From contig OY744614.1 in assembly GCA_963556255.1 (NCBI GenBank), positions 35,016,179-35,080,178 on the forward strand: a stretch of 64,000 nucleotides of DNA, written 5' to 3'. The translations under genes were made by a program, and so were the position numbers. Shown piece after piece: positions 12,931 through 24,295 of this stretch. Under the pieces are notes generated by a model. That model searched no databases and was not told the origin of the DNA. It saw only the letters and a program-made list of their open reading frames with translations. The first letter of the stretch is position 1. Every line of letters starts with the position of its first letter. The stretch is from Allolobophora icterica (taxonomy: Eukaryota > Annelida > Clitellata > Crassiclitellata > Lumbricidae).

Positions 12931-13261
12931 CTAGAATATCTCCAACCTAGCAACAGCCCCTCCCTTTCCCAAAGCGATAAGCCACCCAAACTTAACAGCG
13001 GATAGGAAAAGCTCACAGCAATAAAACGCCAAATTTAATGGCTTTTCTAGCAACACAAGTGGCCGGTTCACCAAATATCAAATGTAGCTCTGCTCCAAAT
13101 TGATCATTACTCTGCACGTTTACTAGGACCTTTTGAGCCAGTAATACGGTAAAGAAGCACACACAGTTAAAATCTTCCATTATATATGCCTATACTATAG
13201 TGACCAACAACAGATAGCATTCTTTACAAAAGGCCAAACGATGTGTCTTCATTTTCCTTGT

Positions 13262-13535
13262 GATCACACACATAAAGCACAAAGATCGCGATCAAGTGGA
13301 AGAAGAAAGATGAGCAGGTCGCCATCCGAAGAACACAGACATAAAGCACACAGATCGCGATCAGTTGGAAGACAAAAGAGGAGCAGCTCGCCATCCGAAG
13401 AACACAGACATAAAGCACACAGATCGCGATCAGGTGGAAGACAAAAGAGGAGCAGCTCGCCATCCGAAGAACACAGACATAAAGCACACAGATCGCGCGA
13501 TCAGCTGGAAGACAAAAGATGAGCAGCTCGCCATC
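13262..13535 (+). repeat. 69-bp minisatellite encoding RS-rich 23-residue repeats
   Basis: Nearly four units; one partial array of the same unit is at 11725-11825. In frame the unit reads HRHKAHRSRSGGRQKRSSSP SEE, a serine/arginine-rich peptide like those of splicing factors. 69 is a multiple of three, so several frames are open and coding status is uncertain. Confidence 0.75.
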
Positions 13536-14148
13536 GCTTTTAGCATTCAGTGGGATGTGTGATCTTCCAGTAATTCAGACACTAGACAAATCATAGTTTG
13601 ACTTTTAATTTGTTCATCAGTTTACTGGGACTGATAGATTAGTTTTGGACTGCAGTTATGGGAACAAAATGTAAATCAAACCCAGTAAATGAGTAAACAT
13701 AACTGTTTCCACAATACAGCAGAAGGCATCGATACAATCTAAGACATACAAGTGTCGTCAATTATAGAGAAGCGAGGACCTACAATCGAAAAAAACCAAG
13801 AGGTATGGACCTGTGTCTTTTTGCATATCTGCGTATCTCTTACATACTCGATCTCCCTTGCTTTGCAGCGCTGTATTTCTGCTGGCCTGCTTCAACCTTG
13901 ATGATCGTGATGATTATGATGCAGTTGCTTCTAATCATGACTTGATGATTCTGTTGTTTCTGCTACTGCTGATGATAGAGGATGATGTCATTTTTGGCGA
14001 TGATGACTGACAATAATGATGATGGGGTTATTATTTATGATTCCACTACTGCTGACGATTATGATGATGATGATGATAATTATGATGGTGTTACCAGCAG
14101 CTGTGTTGAGATCACCTCAAGAGTCACAGTCTAACAGCAACATTGGAA

Positions 14149-15003
14149 AGTAAGTATAAACAATGGAGCATTTGGCTCTATTAAATGGTTGCTCTTACAG
14201 CACAACTTAAAAGTCATCTGGAATGGTCTAATCTAGAAAAAAAAGTTGAATCTAATCTTATATAATAAAAATATCTAATCTTATTTCATCAAATATTATC
14301 CAAACTAATTAAACCTGAAATATTCTAAAATGATCTGATCTAAAGTGGTCTAATGTAATAAAATGATCTAATATAAAGGTGTGCAGTGTAATAAAATTTA
14401 ATGTAAAATCTAATCGTACTCGTAAACTGCAAATTCCTAAAGTGCTACTCTGAAATTGTGAATGGAAGACGTCCAACCACATTCACGATTGACTAGTCCT
14501 TGCATACGAAGGATGAAGAGAGTGAATTTTCTGTCCTGATCTTGTGAGAACTGCAACTCAATGTGTGTTTTGGATGTGGAAGAGTAAGTATAAACAATTG
14601 AACATTGGCACTATTAAATGGTTGCTCTTACAACACAATGTAAAGTTATATGCCTACTCTTATCATCTGGAATGGTCTAATCTATAACAAAAGTCAAATC
14701 TAATCTTGTATAATCAATAATCACATCTAATCTTATGTCATCAAATAATATCTGAACTAGTTCAACCTGAAATAGTCTAAAATGATCTGACTTAAAGTGG
14801 TCTAATGCAATAAAATCTGATATAATGGTATGCAGCCTAATAAAATGTAATCCAATCTTTCTAATCGTAATCATAAACTCCAAATTTCTAAAGCACTATT
14901 GTTAATGGAAGACGTCGAACCACATTCACGATTGAAGACACGGAGTTGCAGTTCTCACAAGAGCAGCAGAGAAAATTCATTCTCTTCATCCTTCGTATGC
15001 AGG
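14149..15003 (+). repeat. Direct duplication of about 350 bp with an inverted pair of flanks
   Basis: 14149-14495 and 14579-14932 are close direct copies (GGAAAGTAAGTATAAACAAT ... GACGTCCAACCACATTCACG). Between and after them lie inverted arms: 14496-14566 (TTGCATACGAAGGATGAAGA ...) and 14938-15003, its approximate reverse complement. No coding signal. Confidence 0.7.
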
Positions 15004-15251
15004 GCCTAGCTGTCAGGCAAGAAAGCATTTGAGCTCCAACATCATTTAATACCTATCTGATCACCTCCACTAGAGTAATGTCATTTTACCTTTCCTTGCC
15101 TTACAAGTTACATCGTCGTTGAGGTAACTGCTGTGCAAGTTACGAATTACCTTGCCTTGCCTTTTCTGCACAATCCAGATATAAACCTGTGCGCTGATCG
15201 GATCTATATAAAACTGCATTTTGGTTTATTTCTGTTTTCAGCTCCATTCAG

Positions 15252-15500
15252 ATGGAGACATCTGATATTCGTCCACAAAGTTCAGACACTGAGACATCTG
15301 ATCTTCGTCAAACTGAGATGGACACATATGATCTTCGTCAAACTGAGATGGACACATATGATCTTCGTCAAACTGAGATGGACACATATGATCTTCGTCA
15401 AACTGAGATGGACACATATGATCTTCGTCAAACTGAGATGGACACATATGATCTTCGTCAAACTGAGATGGACACATCTGATCTTTGTCCACCAGATTCA
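15252..15500 (+). repeat. 30-bp minisatellite (decapeptide TEMDTYDLRQ)
   Basis: About six copies of CACATATGATCTTCGTCAAA plus ten bases. The upstream TTTTCAG at 15234-15240 is a good acceptor and one frame (METSDIRPQSSDTETSDLRQ, then TEMDTYDLRQ repeats) is open, so it could be an exon. All frames are open because the unit is 3n. Confidence 0.85.
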
Positions 15501-16170
15501 GCAAGTACAAATTTATAATAATAATGACGTCAATAATTAGAATAATAATAATCCGAGAAATTCTGTAGCATCACTGTAATAAGATATCAGTGAATGATCA
15601 CTGGTAAGCCAGTTCTGCAATCCAGAGGGAATCATGAGCAAATATACTCTCTGATTTTGGCATATGCCATCCAGTTGTTTGCAACAATTTGGCTTTCTTA
15701 TCACAAGATCTCTACAGCACCCAAGCAAAGTCACCAGAACAAGCTTATTCACAGATGCTCAGTCCAATATGGAGCACCTAGAGCTTTTGGAATGATTTCT
15801 ACATTTTATTAAAGTGATGGAAGGGCAAAGAAGTATTAGGCGAAAAGGAGCGGGCTCAGCAGAGTGAAGTGATTTGAGAACAGTAGGGATATGGTGAGGG
15901 ATTTTAGTGATAGCAACAGCATTCTGTAAATCAATAATCTAGTTTAGTATGAACTACTAAAGTGTGATATTGTAGACCGGGATGAAAGTATAGACTCTAA
16001 ATGCAGTTTCAAGTTAAGCTTAGGGAGCATTAAGCACGGAAATGTAAATGTTCATGCTTTGATGAACCTCTTGAGGACACTGAAATGGTGGCATAGCTCT
16101 TTTGTACTTATTTATGGTATCATGCATGTAACAGTGTTATATATTATATTAAATTGTCTTTCATCTGTTA

Positions 16171-17463
16171 CAGATACGTGCTAGTAATTTATCAGAAGTT
16201 ATACATCAAATCAGGCCTAATTTCATTTTTTTGGCTTAAACTTCAGTATATTGTGACTGATTTCAGTAACAATCCTATGCTAAGCACAATTATAATAACA
16301 GTAAACTGTTGAAAAACAAAATGGTGTCATGCATGTAACGGTGTTTTGTATTGTATTAAATTGTATTTCATCTGTTACAGTTGCCTGGTGGCAGTGGTTT
16401 AGCAGAAATGATACATCTTTTAAGAACAAGTGGTCGGTTGTCGGGGCCATTCTCCGAAGTTCTTTGCAAAATGTCAAATTTTTGCAGAGAAAGGCATGAT
16501 CCTTTATGGACCAGCAGGTAAAACTCACAACAGTCCCTGCATTAAGCAGGGAAACAAATGTTCGTATTTTGATGAACCTGTCGAGGACACTGATATGGTG
16601 GCATAGCTCTTTTATACTTATTTATGGTGTCATGCATGTAACGGTGTTTTGTATTGTATTAAATTGTATTTCATCTGTTACAGTTGCCTGGTAGTAGTTT
16701 AGCGCAAGTAATACATCTAGTAAGAACCAACTATCGATTGTCAGTTCCGTACCCGAAATTCATTGAGAAAAACCAAATGTGTGCAGAGAAAGGGATGATT
16801 CTCTACGGACTGGCAGGTAAAACTCACAACAGTCAAAAAAGTCACATCGGGCATGACTTTCCAAAAATAAGAACAGTCGTATGTCGTATATGGGGGATTT
16901 TAGTGACAGCAACAGCATTCTGTAAATCAATAATCTAGTTTAGTATGAACTACTAAAGTGTGATATTGTACACAGAGATGAAAGTATAGACTCTAAATGC
17001 AGTGATATGTCTTAAGGATCTGGATATCCTGAATAAAGAATGCAGCTCGAAACTTTGCAACTTGGTTGATCAGCTGGAACCTAAGTACCATCGAAACTTT
17101 AGTATGAACTACTAAAGTGTGACATTGTAGACAGAGATGAAAGTCTACACTCTAAATGCGGTTTCAAGTTAAGCTTAGGGAGCATTAAGCAGGGAAATGT
17201 AAATGTTCATGTTTTTTGATGAACCTCTTGAGGACACCGAAATGCAGGCACAGCTCTTTTATACTTATTTATGGTGTCATGCATGTAACAGTGTTATACA
17301 TTATATTAAATTGTCTTTCATCTGTTACAGGTGCCTGGTAGTAATTTATCTGAACATATGCACGAAATCAGAACGAAATGTTTTTTGTCTGTTCCAACTC
17401 CAGTTTTCTTTATGCAAAGCCAACTGTTCGCCCCAAAGGGGATGATTTTGTACGGACCGACAG
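16171..17463 (+). pseudogene. Tandemly duplicated exon preceding a Walker A motif
   Basis: Copies of one exon each follow a near-identical intron end (TTTCATCTGTTACAG): a fragment at 16171-16230, then 16381-16517, 16684-16816 and 17331-17463. The last two are 133 nt and open: LPGSSLAQVIHLVRTNYRLS ... EKGMILYGLAG and VPGSNLSEHMHEIRT ... APKGMILYGPTG. Copy 16381 carries a frameshift before KGMILYGPAG. Each ends in a |GTAAAAC donor in phase 1. KGMILYGP resembles the RGILLYGP entry to the P-loop of AAA+ ATPases. Upstream flanks (about 16035-16170, 16550-16683, 17195-17330) are duplicated as well. Confidence 0.6.
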
Positions 17464-17781
17464 GTAAAACTCGCAACAGTCACAAAGAGTCACTTCGGGC
17501 ACGACATTCCAAAAATAAGAACAGTGGTATAAAATCTTGCATGCGACTTTCATAAAATTTTCTTTCTTACACACTTTCTTAAGCACAATGTTAATTGAAT
17601 TCACACTATATATAGAATTTGTAATCGCTAGAATATATTTTACTCGAGGCCTAAATTTCATTTTTTGCTTATCGTTGACCATTTTGTTTTTCAACAGTTT
17701 GCTGTCATTATAATTGGGCTTAGCATAAGATTGTTATTGAAATCAGTCACAATATACTAAAGTTTAATCTTTTGAATGTAG

Positions 17782-17914
17782 GGTCAGGGAAGACCAGAAC
17801 GGTCATGAGTTTGATTGAGGAGTGTGAGACATGCACTTTCCAGAAAATATCGTACGTGTTGTAAATGGTCTCACAGTGACACTATCCAGGCTGCTGTCTG
17901 ACGTTTCCTTCAAA
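17782..17914 (+). pseudogene. P-loop (Walker A) exon of an AAA+-like ATPase
   Basis: Acceptor GAATGTAG, phase 1. Spliced to the exon ending at 17463 it gives YGPTGSGKTRTVMSLIEECE, a perfect G-x4-GK-T Walker A motif for binding ATP phosphate. That frame then meets TAA. A second frame continues HFPENIVRVVNGLTV and LSRLLSDVSFK to a GTAAGT donor, so one shift appears to have broken the exon. ORC-type or NSF/AFG2-type AAA+ proteins are both possible parents; I cannot choose. Confidence 0.55.
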
Positions 17915-18117
17915 GTAAGTGAATCCTAGGTTCTCTGCTCAACAAACAACAGAATGAATGACTGACTGACTATAATTAATGTATTGTAATATCCAAGATA
18001 TTTAGCACCACACAAAATTGTGTCAGGGCTTACTTGACAGCACTTCGTCAAACAAGAATCTGAAAAAGCCTGGCTTTGGATCTAGTTTTGTTGCTATGAG
18101 ATCCATGGGGATCAGGC

Positions 18118-19547
18118 CAGAGCTGACAGTATGGTCTTATAGGGAAATGACATGTGTTCGATCAACTAAACAGCAGCATAGCTGACAGTATGATCATTGA
18201 TCATATAGGGAAATGACATGTGTTCGATCAACTAAACAGCAGCATAGCTGACAGTATGATCATATAAGGAAACGACATGTATTCGATCAACTAAACAGCA
18301 GCATAGCTGACAGTATGATCATATAGGGAAATGACATGTGTTCGATCGACTAAACAGCAGCATAGCTGACAGTATGATCACATAGGGAAATGACATGTGT
18401 TCGATCAACTAAACAGCAGCATAGCTGACAGTATGATCATATAGGGAAATGACATGTGTTCAATCAACCAAACAGCAGCATAGCTGACAGTATGATCATA
18501 TAGGGAAATGACATGTGTTTGATCAACCAAACAGCAGCATAGCTGACAGTATGATCATATAGGGAAATGACATGTGTTCAATCAATGAAACAGCAGCATA
18601 TCTGACAGTATGATCACACAGGGAAATGACATGTGTTTGATCAACTAAACAGCAGCATAGCTGACAGTATGATCATATAAGGAAACGACATGTATTCGAT
18701 CAACTAAACAGCAGCATAGCTGACAGTATGATCATATAGGGAAATGACATGTGTTCGATCGACTAAACAGCAGCATAGCTGACAGTATGATCATATAGGG
18801 AAATGACATGTGTTCGATCGACTAAACAGCAGCATAGCTGACAGCATGATCACATAGGGAAATGACATGTGTTCGATCAACTAAACAGCAGCATAGCTGA
18901 CAGTATGATCATATAGGGAAATGACATGTGTTCAATCAACCAAACAGCAGCATAGCTGACAGTATGATCATATACGGAAATGACATGTGTTTGATCAACC
19001 AAACAGCAGCATAGCTGACAGTATGATCATATAGGGAAATGACATGTGTTCAATCAATGAAACAGCAGCATATCTGACAGTATGATCACACAGGGAAATG
19101 ACGTGTTTGATCAACTAAACAGCAGCATAGCTGACAGTATGATCATATAAGGAAACGACATGTATTCGATCAACTAAACAGCAGCATAGCTGACAGTATG
19201 ATCATATAGGGAAATGACATGTGTTCGATCGACTAAACAGCAGCATAGCTGACAGTATGATCATATAGGGAAATGACATGTGTTCGATCGACTAAACAGC
19301 AGCATAGCTGACAGTATGATCACATAGGGAAATGACATGTGTTCGATCAACTAAACAGCAGCATAGCTGACAGTATGATCACATAGGGAAATGACATGTG
19401 TTCGATCAACTAAACAGCAGCATAGCTGACAGTATGATCACATAGGGAAATGACATGTGTTCGATCAACTAAACAGCAGCATAGCTGACAGTATGATCAT
19501 ATAGGGAAATGACATGTGTTCGATCAACTAAACAGCAGCATAGCTGA
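18118..19547 (+). repeat. 59-bp satellite, about 24 copies, with higher-order structure
   Basis: Unit begins GCATAGCTGACAGTATGATC and ends in ATCAACTAAACAGCA. Variant units recur in order: the form with AAGGAAACGACATGTATTCG is at about 18264, 18676 and 19145, and the form with ATCAATGAAACAG at about 18575 and 19050. Spacings fit 7 and then 8 monomers, so blocks of monomers were copied together. It lies in the intron between the P-loop and Walker-B exons. Confidence 0.95.
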
Positions 19548-19612
19548 TTGACTAATTGACATCCACCTGAAATACTTGATTAACCAACTCATGTTTTGTC
19601 GATTGTTCTTAG

Positions 19613-19863
19613 GCAAACCAAAACTCACCCAGAGTGATATGCCTTAAGGATCTTGATTTCCTGAACAAAGGATGTAGCTCGAAACTGTGCAACTTGTTGG
19701 ATCAGATGAATCCAAGTCTGAATTTTGTCTTTGGAACCACAATTTCGCATGTTGTTGAGAGTGCAGATGAGGTACATGTCTATTCTTTAGACAACTATGC
19801 TTCAGATCCCCATAACGCCCAGAGCAAGGCCACGCAGAAGGGTTATAAGGGTGATATGCCTTA
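19613..19863 (+). pseudogene. Walker B/sensor-1 exon of the same ATPase, then a partial repeat
   Basis: Acceptor GTTCTTAG, phase 0, matching the donor at 17914. It reads ANQNSPRVICLKDLDFLNKG, CSSKLCNLLDQMNPSLNF, VFGTTISHVVESADEVHVYS. VICLKDLD sits where a Walker B motif should (usual DE is DL here) and FVFGTT resembles sensor 1. Loss of the catalytic Glu argues against an active ATPase. The block is followed at 19846-20138 by a second, rearranged copy (ICLKDLDFLNKGCSTKLCNL ... YASDPHNAQSKATQKGYN), and a shorter piece recurs at 21405-21485. Confidence 0.5.
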
Positions 19864-22113
19864 AGGATCTTGATTTCCTGAACAAAGGATGCAGTACCAA
19901 ACTATGCAACTTGTTGGATCAGATGAATCCCAAGTCTGAATTTTGTCTTTGGAACCACAACGAATATTTCGCATGTTGAACGGACACTCCAGACGTTGAA
20001 CAGACTCAGTCTGAGCATCTTCTTTCCTTCTAAACTTGTTGAGAGTGCAGATGAGGTACACGTCTATTCTTTAGACAACTATGCTTCAGATCCCCATAAC
20101 GCCCAGAGCAAGGCCACGCAGAAGGGTTATAACCGAGGTTATTGAAAATCCCTCATACTTCTCACTTTGTGATGTGCAAGATTAGTTTAAAAATGATTTA
20201 CAGTTTACACGAGCAAGCCAGTTGGGATGTAACATGGAAGTATACTTCATTCATACTTTGTTTGAAAGTACACGAACCCTATATAGCAAATAAATAGCTG
20301 TATCCGAGTTGAGGACTCGTGCAGCGATGCGATGTTTTTTCTTTCACGTGTCCAACCTCCACGCTAGTATATTCACTGACGTCTACTTGGAGAATAAAAA
20401 ACTCGCTTTGGGCGAAAGTAGCGGTGGAAGCTACTAATATTGGTAATATTAAAGTTATACTATAAGAAATAATGTAGTTTTTCGCAAGGTGATATAAGAA
20501 ACGATGTTCACACTTGTTTCTGACAATTTTAATTTTACAAAGTGAAATTAGCTAGGCTAACATTGATTGTTGCTATCATGCCTGTCAGCAGTCATCTGGA
20601 AGTCCAAGTAACCACCCAAACGCTGGCATCCAGGCATAGAATAATATAAATATAAGGCTTACCTACCTTAAGATTGACCAAAGCATAATGATGCTCACAG
20701 CTTAATAATGTGCATTTGTTTGTTGCTGGTGAATCTATGATGCGGGAGGTATCGGTTTGCAGTTGACAATTATGAATCAGTTAAGTGGCTTGCACCCCCT
20801 AGCCAACTCAGCTATCCGTGCACTGTCAGTGGGAAGATGAAACAACGAGGGAGAGGACTGGCCATCAGCCCTCATATGCCGAGGCTAAGAAAATGAATAA
20901 CACTTCATACCCATGGCTGCCTCAAGGCTAGCTTAAGGGACGGCTCTAGAATTACACATTCCTGTAGTCTCTAGCTTAATAGTTAAAATTTCAATTAACA
21001 AGTGACTGTTTATAAATGCTCATCCATCCTCTGACGCCTGTCTTCATGTTTCTGCTGTATTACATGGTTTTATGTAGAAAACAACAAGGTACGATAATCT
21101 TACATATGCATGAAACAACCTGGCTCTTGCGGACTTTTATATAGCGCCATTGCCAATGTGGACTCCGACATCGCTTTACGGTGGCACAGAAATTTCAGAC
21201 ATCAGCGTTACATTGTATTACACAGAGAATTATACATATAGAATTATGGTTGATGGCTTAGGTTTAACTGGAAGAGAGACAACAGCACTTTGTGAGGCTC
21301 TGCCCTCATGACATTGATCAATTGGCTTCACAAGCAGGATAACTGTTGTTGATCCTAACCCCGAATTGCTGGAAGACTGGAAAGGGATATATTTTCCCCC
21401 GTACCAGATGAGGAGGTACATGTCTACTCTACAGAACTCAGATCCCCATAATACCCAGAGCAAGGCAATAAAACAGAAGGGTTATAATTTTTTCGTAATG
21501 TGCAAGATTGCTACTTGCGCAACTAGAATTAGATGTACAAAAAACCGTGCAGTCACAACACTATTCCGATTTGCACTGTTCCCATTGCATGAACTGTCCA
21601 CCGATATGAATATAAGTGTCGGATATCCACTGGTTAGACTCAACAGTAAGACCACATAAAGTATAATAAAAATATAATAAAGTATATTTGGACAGAGTAT
21701 AGAGCAAGGACGTATAATCACAGGCTGGTAACTCCTTCTTAACAATCGCATGACACATTTTATTAACCAGACCTCTGGATGTAGGAAATAAAACAAATTG
21801 GAACTCAAACTATGATTTGCATAGTGTCTGAATTACTCGAAGATCACACATCCCATTGAACTCTAAAAGTGATGAATATCCACGACTACCATTTTGATAA
21901 TAATGACTACGATAATGATCACAAAGAAAATGATGACGTGATGACGGTGATAAAGCTAATTACGATGAAAATGTGGAGGGGTTCCTGAGAGATGCTACAT
22001 AAATGTTCTGTTGCAAGTACAGTTGAGATATATCAAAAGGTTTTGCAGATGCCAATGTATACAAAAGGGATTTATACCATAATATGAAAATATTGATATT
22101 CAGAAATTCACTC

Positions 22114-22374
22114 CAGGGATGTCATTTGTGGCGGCGGGGTGCAAGGGGCATCCCCTGATTTTTGGAAAAAAAGATGTAAAAAAGAAAAGGAGGAAGAAGA
22201 AAGGGGTAAAAAAGGAAAAAGAACTCATTTGCAGCACTAGCTTAGAGTTTTGCACATGTAGACTAAGTACAAACATGGGCAGCGATCCCAAGGGGGACAA
22301 GACCCACCTTTAACAGTGGCGGTTTTTTCACCTATTCCCTCCCCCTCCCGGAAAAAGCTGAAATGACGTTCCTG
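22114..22374. mobile_element. hAT-type MITE
   Basis: Ends CAGGGATGTCATTT and AAATGACGTTCCTG; target duplication ATTCACTC at 22106-22113 and 22375-22382. 261 bp, with a purine-rich middle. Confidence 0.9.
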
Positions 22375-23483
22375 ATTCACTCCTACTTTACCACAAACCA
22401 AAACAATATACTGGGTTCTAAGTCTTTCTCTGTCACCGGTCTGTGGCTGTAGAATTGGCTGCCGGTCTCTGTCTGTATGCTATGATTTCATTTATGTTGG
22501 GACAGAAAACCCATTTGGAAACTGAAACATGTTACTCATCTGTCGACTAAAATTAGGTACATAATTAGTATATAATTAGGTATATATCCCAGAATGACCC
22601 TGTAACTTCAGTATCTTACCTAGGCATAGATTCAGATATCCACCACCTCTGGATGAGCAATTTAACAACTGGGCATACCCCAAAATAACTGTAAAAAGCA
22701 AATGTGGCCACAGTGGATTGTCCTGTTAGATCTGCCACACCATCAGAATGTTTTGTTTAGGTCGGGGTTCTGTCATATACTTTAAAGCACGTTTTATAAA
22801 TTTCACAAAAGTTAAGCTTTTGAATTGCAAACATGGCCTTTAGACAGCATGTAGATCAGGTGTGTTTTGTGGGTGTGACCTGTGTTTGTACCAGTTCATA
22901 GGCGTGCAATAGGTTTTGTACATTTTGAATAACCTTACAAATTAGTACCACATTAAAATAGTTAGGATTTAGCTTCATGACTTACAGATAGAATTTCAAA
23001 TGTTGCTCCAGGTACAATGTTTTGGAACTGCCAGTACATTAATTAAGGTTTGAAAGAATCTGGATTTCATGTGACAAAGAACTTGAACTTTATATAAATC
23101 TACTTTGCTATTAAAATAATGAACACGAAATTCTGATATGAGCATCACTGTATAGTGGAGCAAGTGACAATAGAAGCCTGAATGGGAAATGCTGTCTTTA
23201 AGCTTAATGTAAACAATACAAGTTGACTCTATGCTGCAAGGTCTGTAAAGAAGTAGTGCAGAAGAATTCCAGAACAATTATGTTCTGTCTAACCTTAACA
23301 GACCAAACATACGTGTAGTGAAAGCCTGGCTACTTGTAATTACGATATCTTTGATACCATGCAAAGATGTTACAGAAACTGTCAGCTGGATTTGTCATTG
23401 GCCCTTGAAACCTGAATATCCTACTGGTTGATCCAACCTCTGCATATGTGGGCATAAGACATAAATATGGTCTTCAAGAATAC

Positions 23484-24295
23484 CTGTGGGGTCTGTGTGC
23501 AGTTCCAAAGGTGTCGTTCCTTTGAACCTTTTCATCGTTCTCTGCGACAATTTTTCCTTCCTCTGCAATATGGAAGCAAAGGTTTTCCAGAAGAATGATG
23601 TTCCTTTGAACCTTTTCATCGTTCTCTGCGACAATTTCTCCTTCCTCTGCAATGTGGAAGCGAAGGTTTTCCAGAAGAATGATGTTCCTTTGAACCTTTT
23701 CATCATTCTCTGCAACAATTTTTCCTTCCTCAGCAATGTGGAAGCGAAGGTTTTCCAGAAGAATGATGTTCCTTTGAACCTTTTCATCATTCTTGGCAAC
23801 AATCTTTCCTTCCTCTGCAATGTGGAAGCGAAGGTTTTCCAGTAGGATGACTGATCCGTCTGCTGGATTGGCACAAGCTGCCTCAACTTCCAGCCCAATG
23901 CAATCTGACTGAAGCTCACATCTCTGTCAAATTCATCAGTTTAAATGAATATGTGATAACAAAAATGGATACAAACAAAGTAAACTACATCACAACAGAC
24001 ATCACAACATACATGAAGATAAAATGGCTTTTGATGCACAGAAATCATGAATTTGAAAAACATGTTCTGTTTTCACAGGCATTACAAAAAGGGAAAGAAA
24101 TGACAAAACAACAGAACATATCATAACAAAATGCAGGTTTAAATTTATCATGTAGTGAATAAGCACTCACTTTTCAAACAATTTCTGAGTTCAGCCGCAA
24201 TTGGCTTGAGTGAGTATTTGTCAACTTTCTCCAGGTCTTCCAAGGTGACTTGTGAGAATTACAGCCTTTATAGTCAGCACCCTCGTCCAATCATA
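23484..24295 (-). pseudogene. Phosphoglycerate kinase pseudogene, N-terminal exons with internal amplification
   Basis: Upstream exon, about 24171-24295: LDEGA, AVILTSHLGRPG and EKVDKYSLKPIAAELRNCLK are each recognisable but sit in three different frames, so two frameshifts are present. Donor TTGAAAA|GTGAGT. Next exon 23484-23904 (acceptor CAGTCAG, donor CCACAG|GTATTC) starts [20 protein letters not shown] and ends [12 protein letters not shown], the PGK DCVGPEVExAC ... NDAFGTAHRAHS block. Between them [14 protein letters not shown] is repeated four times by an 84-bp unit, and the normal helix before NDAFGTAHR is lost. It is on the opposite strand to the other PGK relic and covers a different part of the protein. 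Confidence 0.85.
23513..23848 (-). repeat. 84-bp (28-codon) tandem repeat inside the PGK exon
   Basis: Four units; the marker GGTTTTCCAG recurs at 23581, 23665, 23749 and 23833, exactly 84 apart. In the PGK frame the unit encodes [14 protein letters not shown] plus [14 protein letters not shown]. All units keep the frame. Divergence is a few bases per unit. Because the length is a multiple of three, other frames on both strands are also open and should not be called genes. Confidence 0.9.

Larger units (their letters stand above)
11290..14110 (+). repeat. Three dispersed copies of a block of about 500-900 bp with Asp-rich frames
   Basis: Segments starting AGTTTACTGG (about 11307, 11909, 13619) and containing the marker CTCTGCTGGCCTGC (about 11580, 12170, 13875) repeat with GAT-rich sequence behind them. 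In places the GAT run reads as an acidic protein (DDNDDEGDAATISD, DDYDCDDDYDDVTSSHLPEV at 12297-12420). Frames differ between copies. A flank shared by 10862-10985 and 13135-13245 (ACACACAG ... TATACTATAGTGACCAACA) extends the duplication. Confidence 0.6.

Noticed and set aside
15133..15540. Three overlapping open frames
   Set aside because: Produced by a 30-bp tandem repeat; no frame can be preferred, so only the repeat is annotated.
18118..19547. CRISPR-like regular array
   Set aside because: No unique spacers: the 59-bp units are contiguous and variable throughout, in a eukaryotic genome. It is a satellite.
22119..22313. Lys-rich 64-codon frame
   Set aside because: Purine-rich interior of the MITE at 22114-22374.
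23395..23919. 174-codon minus-strand frame with [16 protein letters not shown] repeats
   Set aside because: It is a shadow of the PGK frame: the 84-bp repeat keeps all frames open. The PGK frame matches a known enzyme on both sides of the repeat; this one does not.
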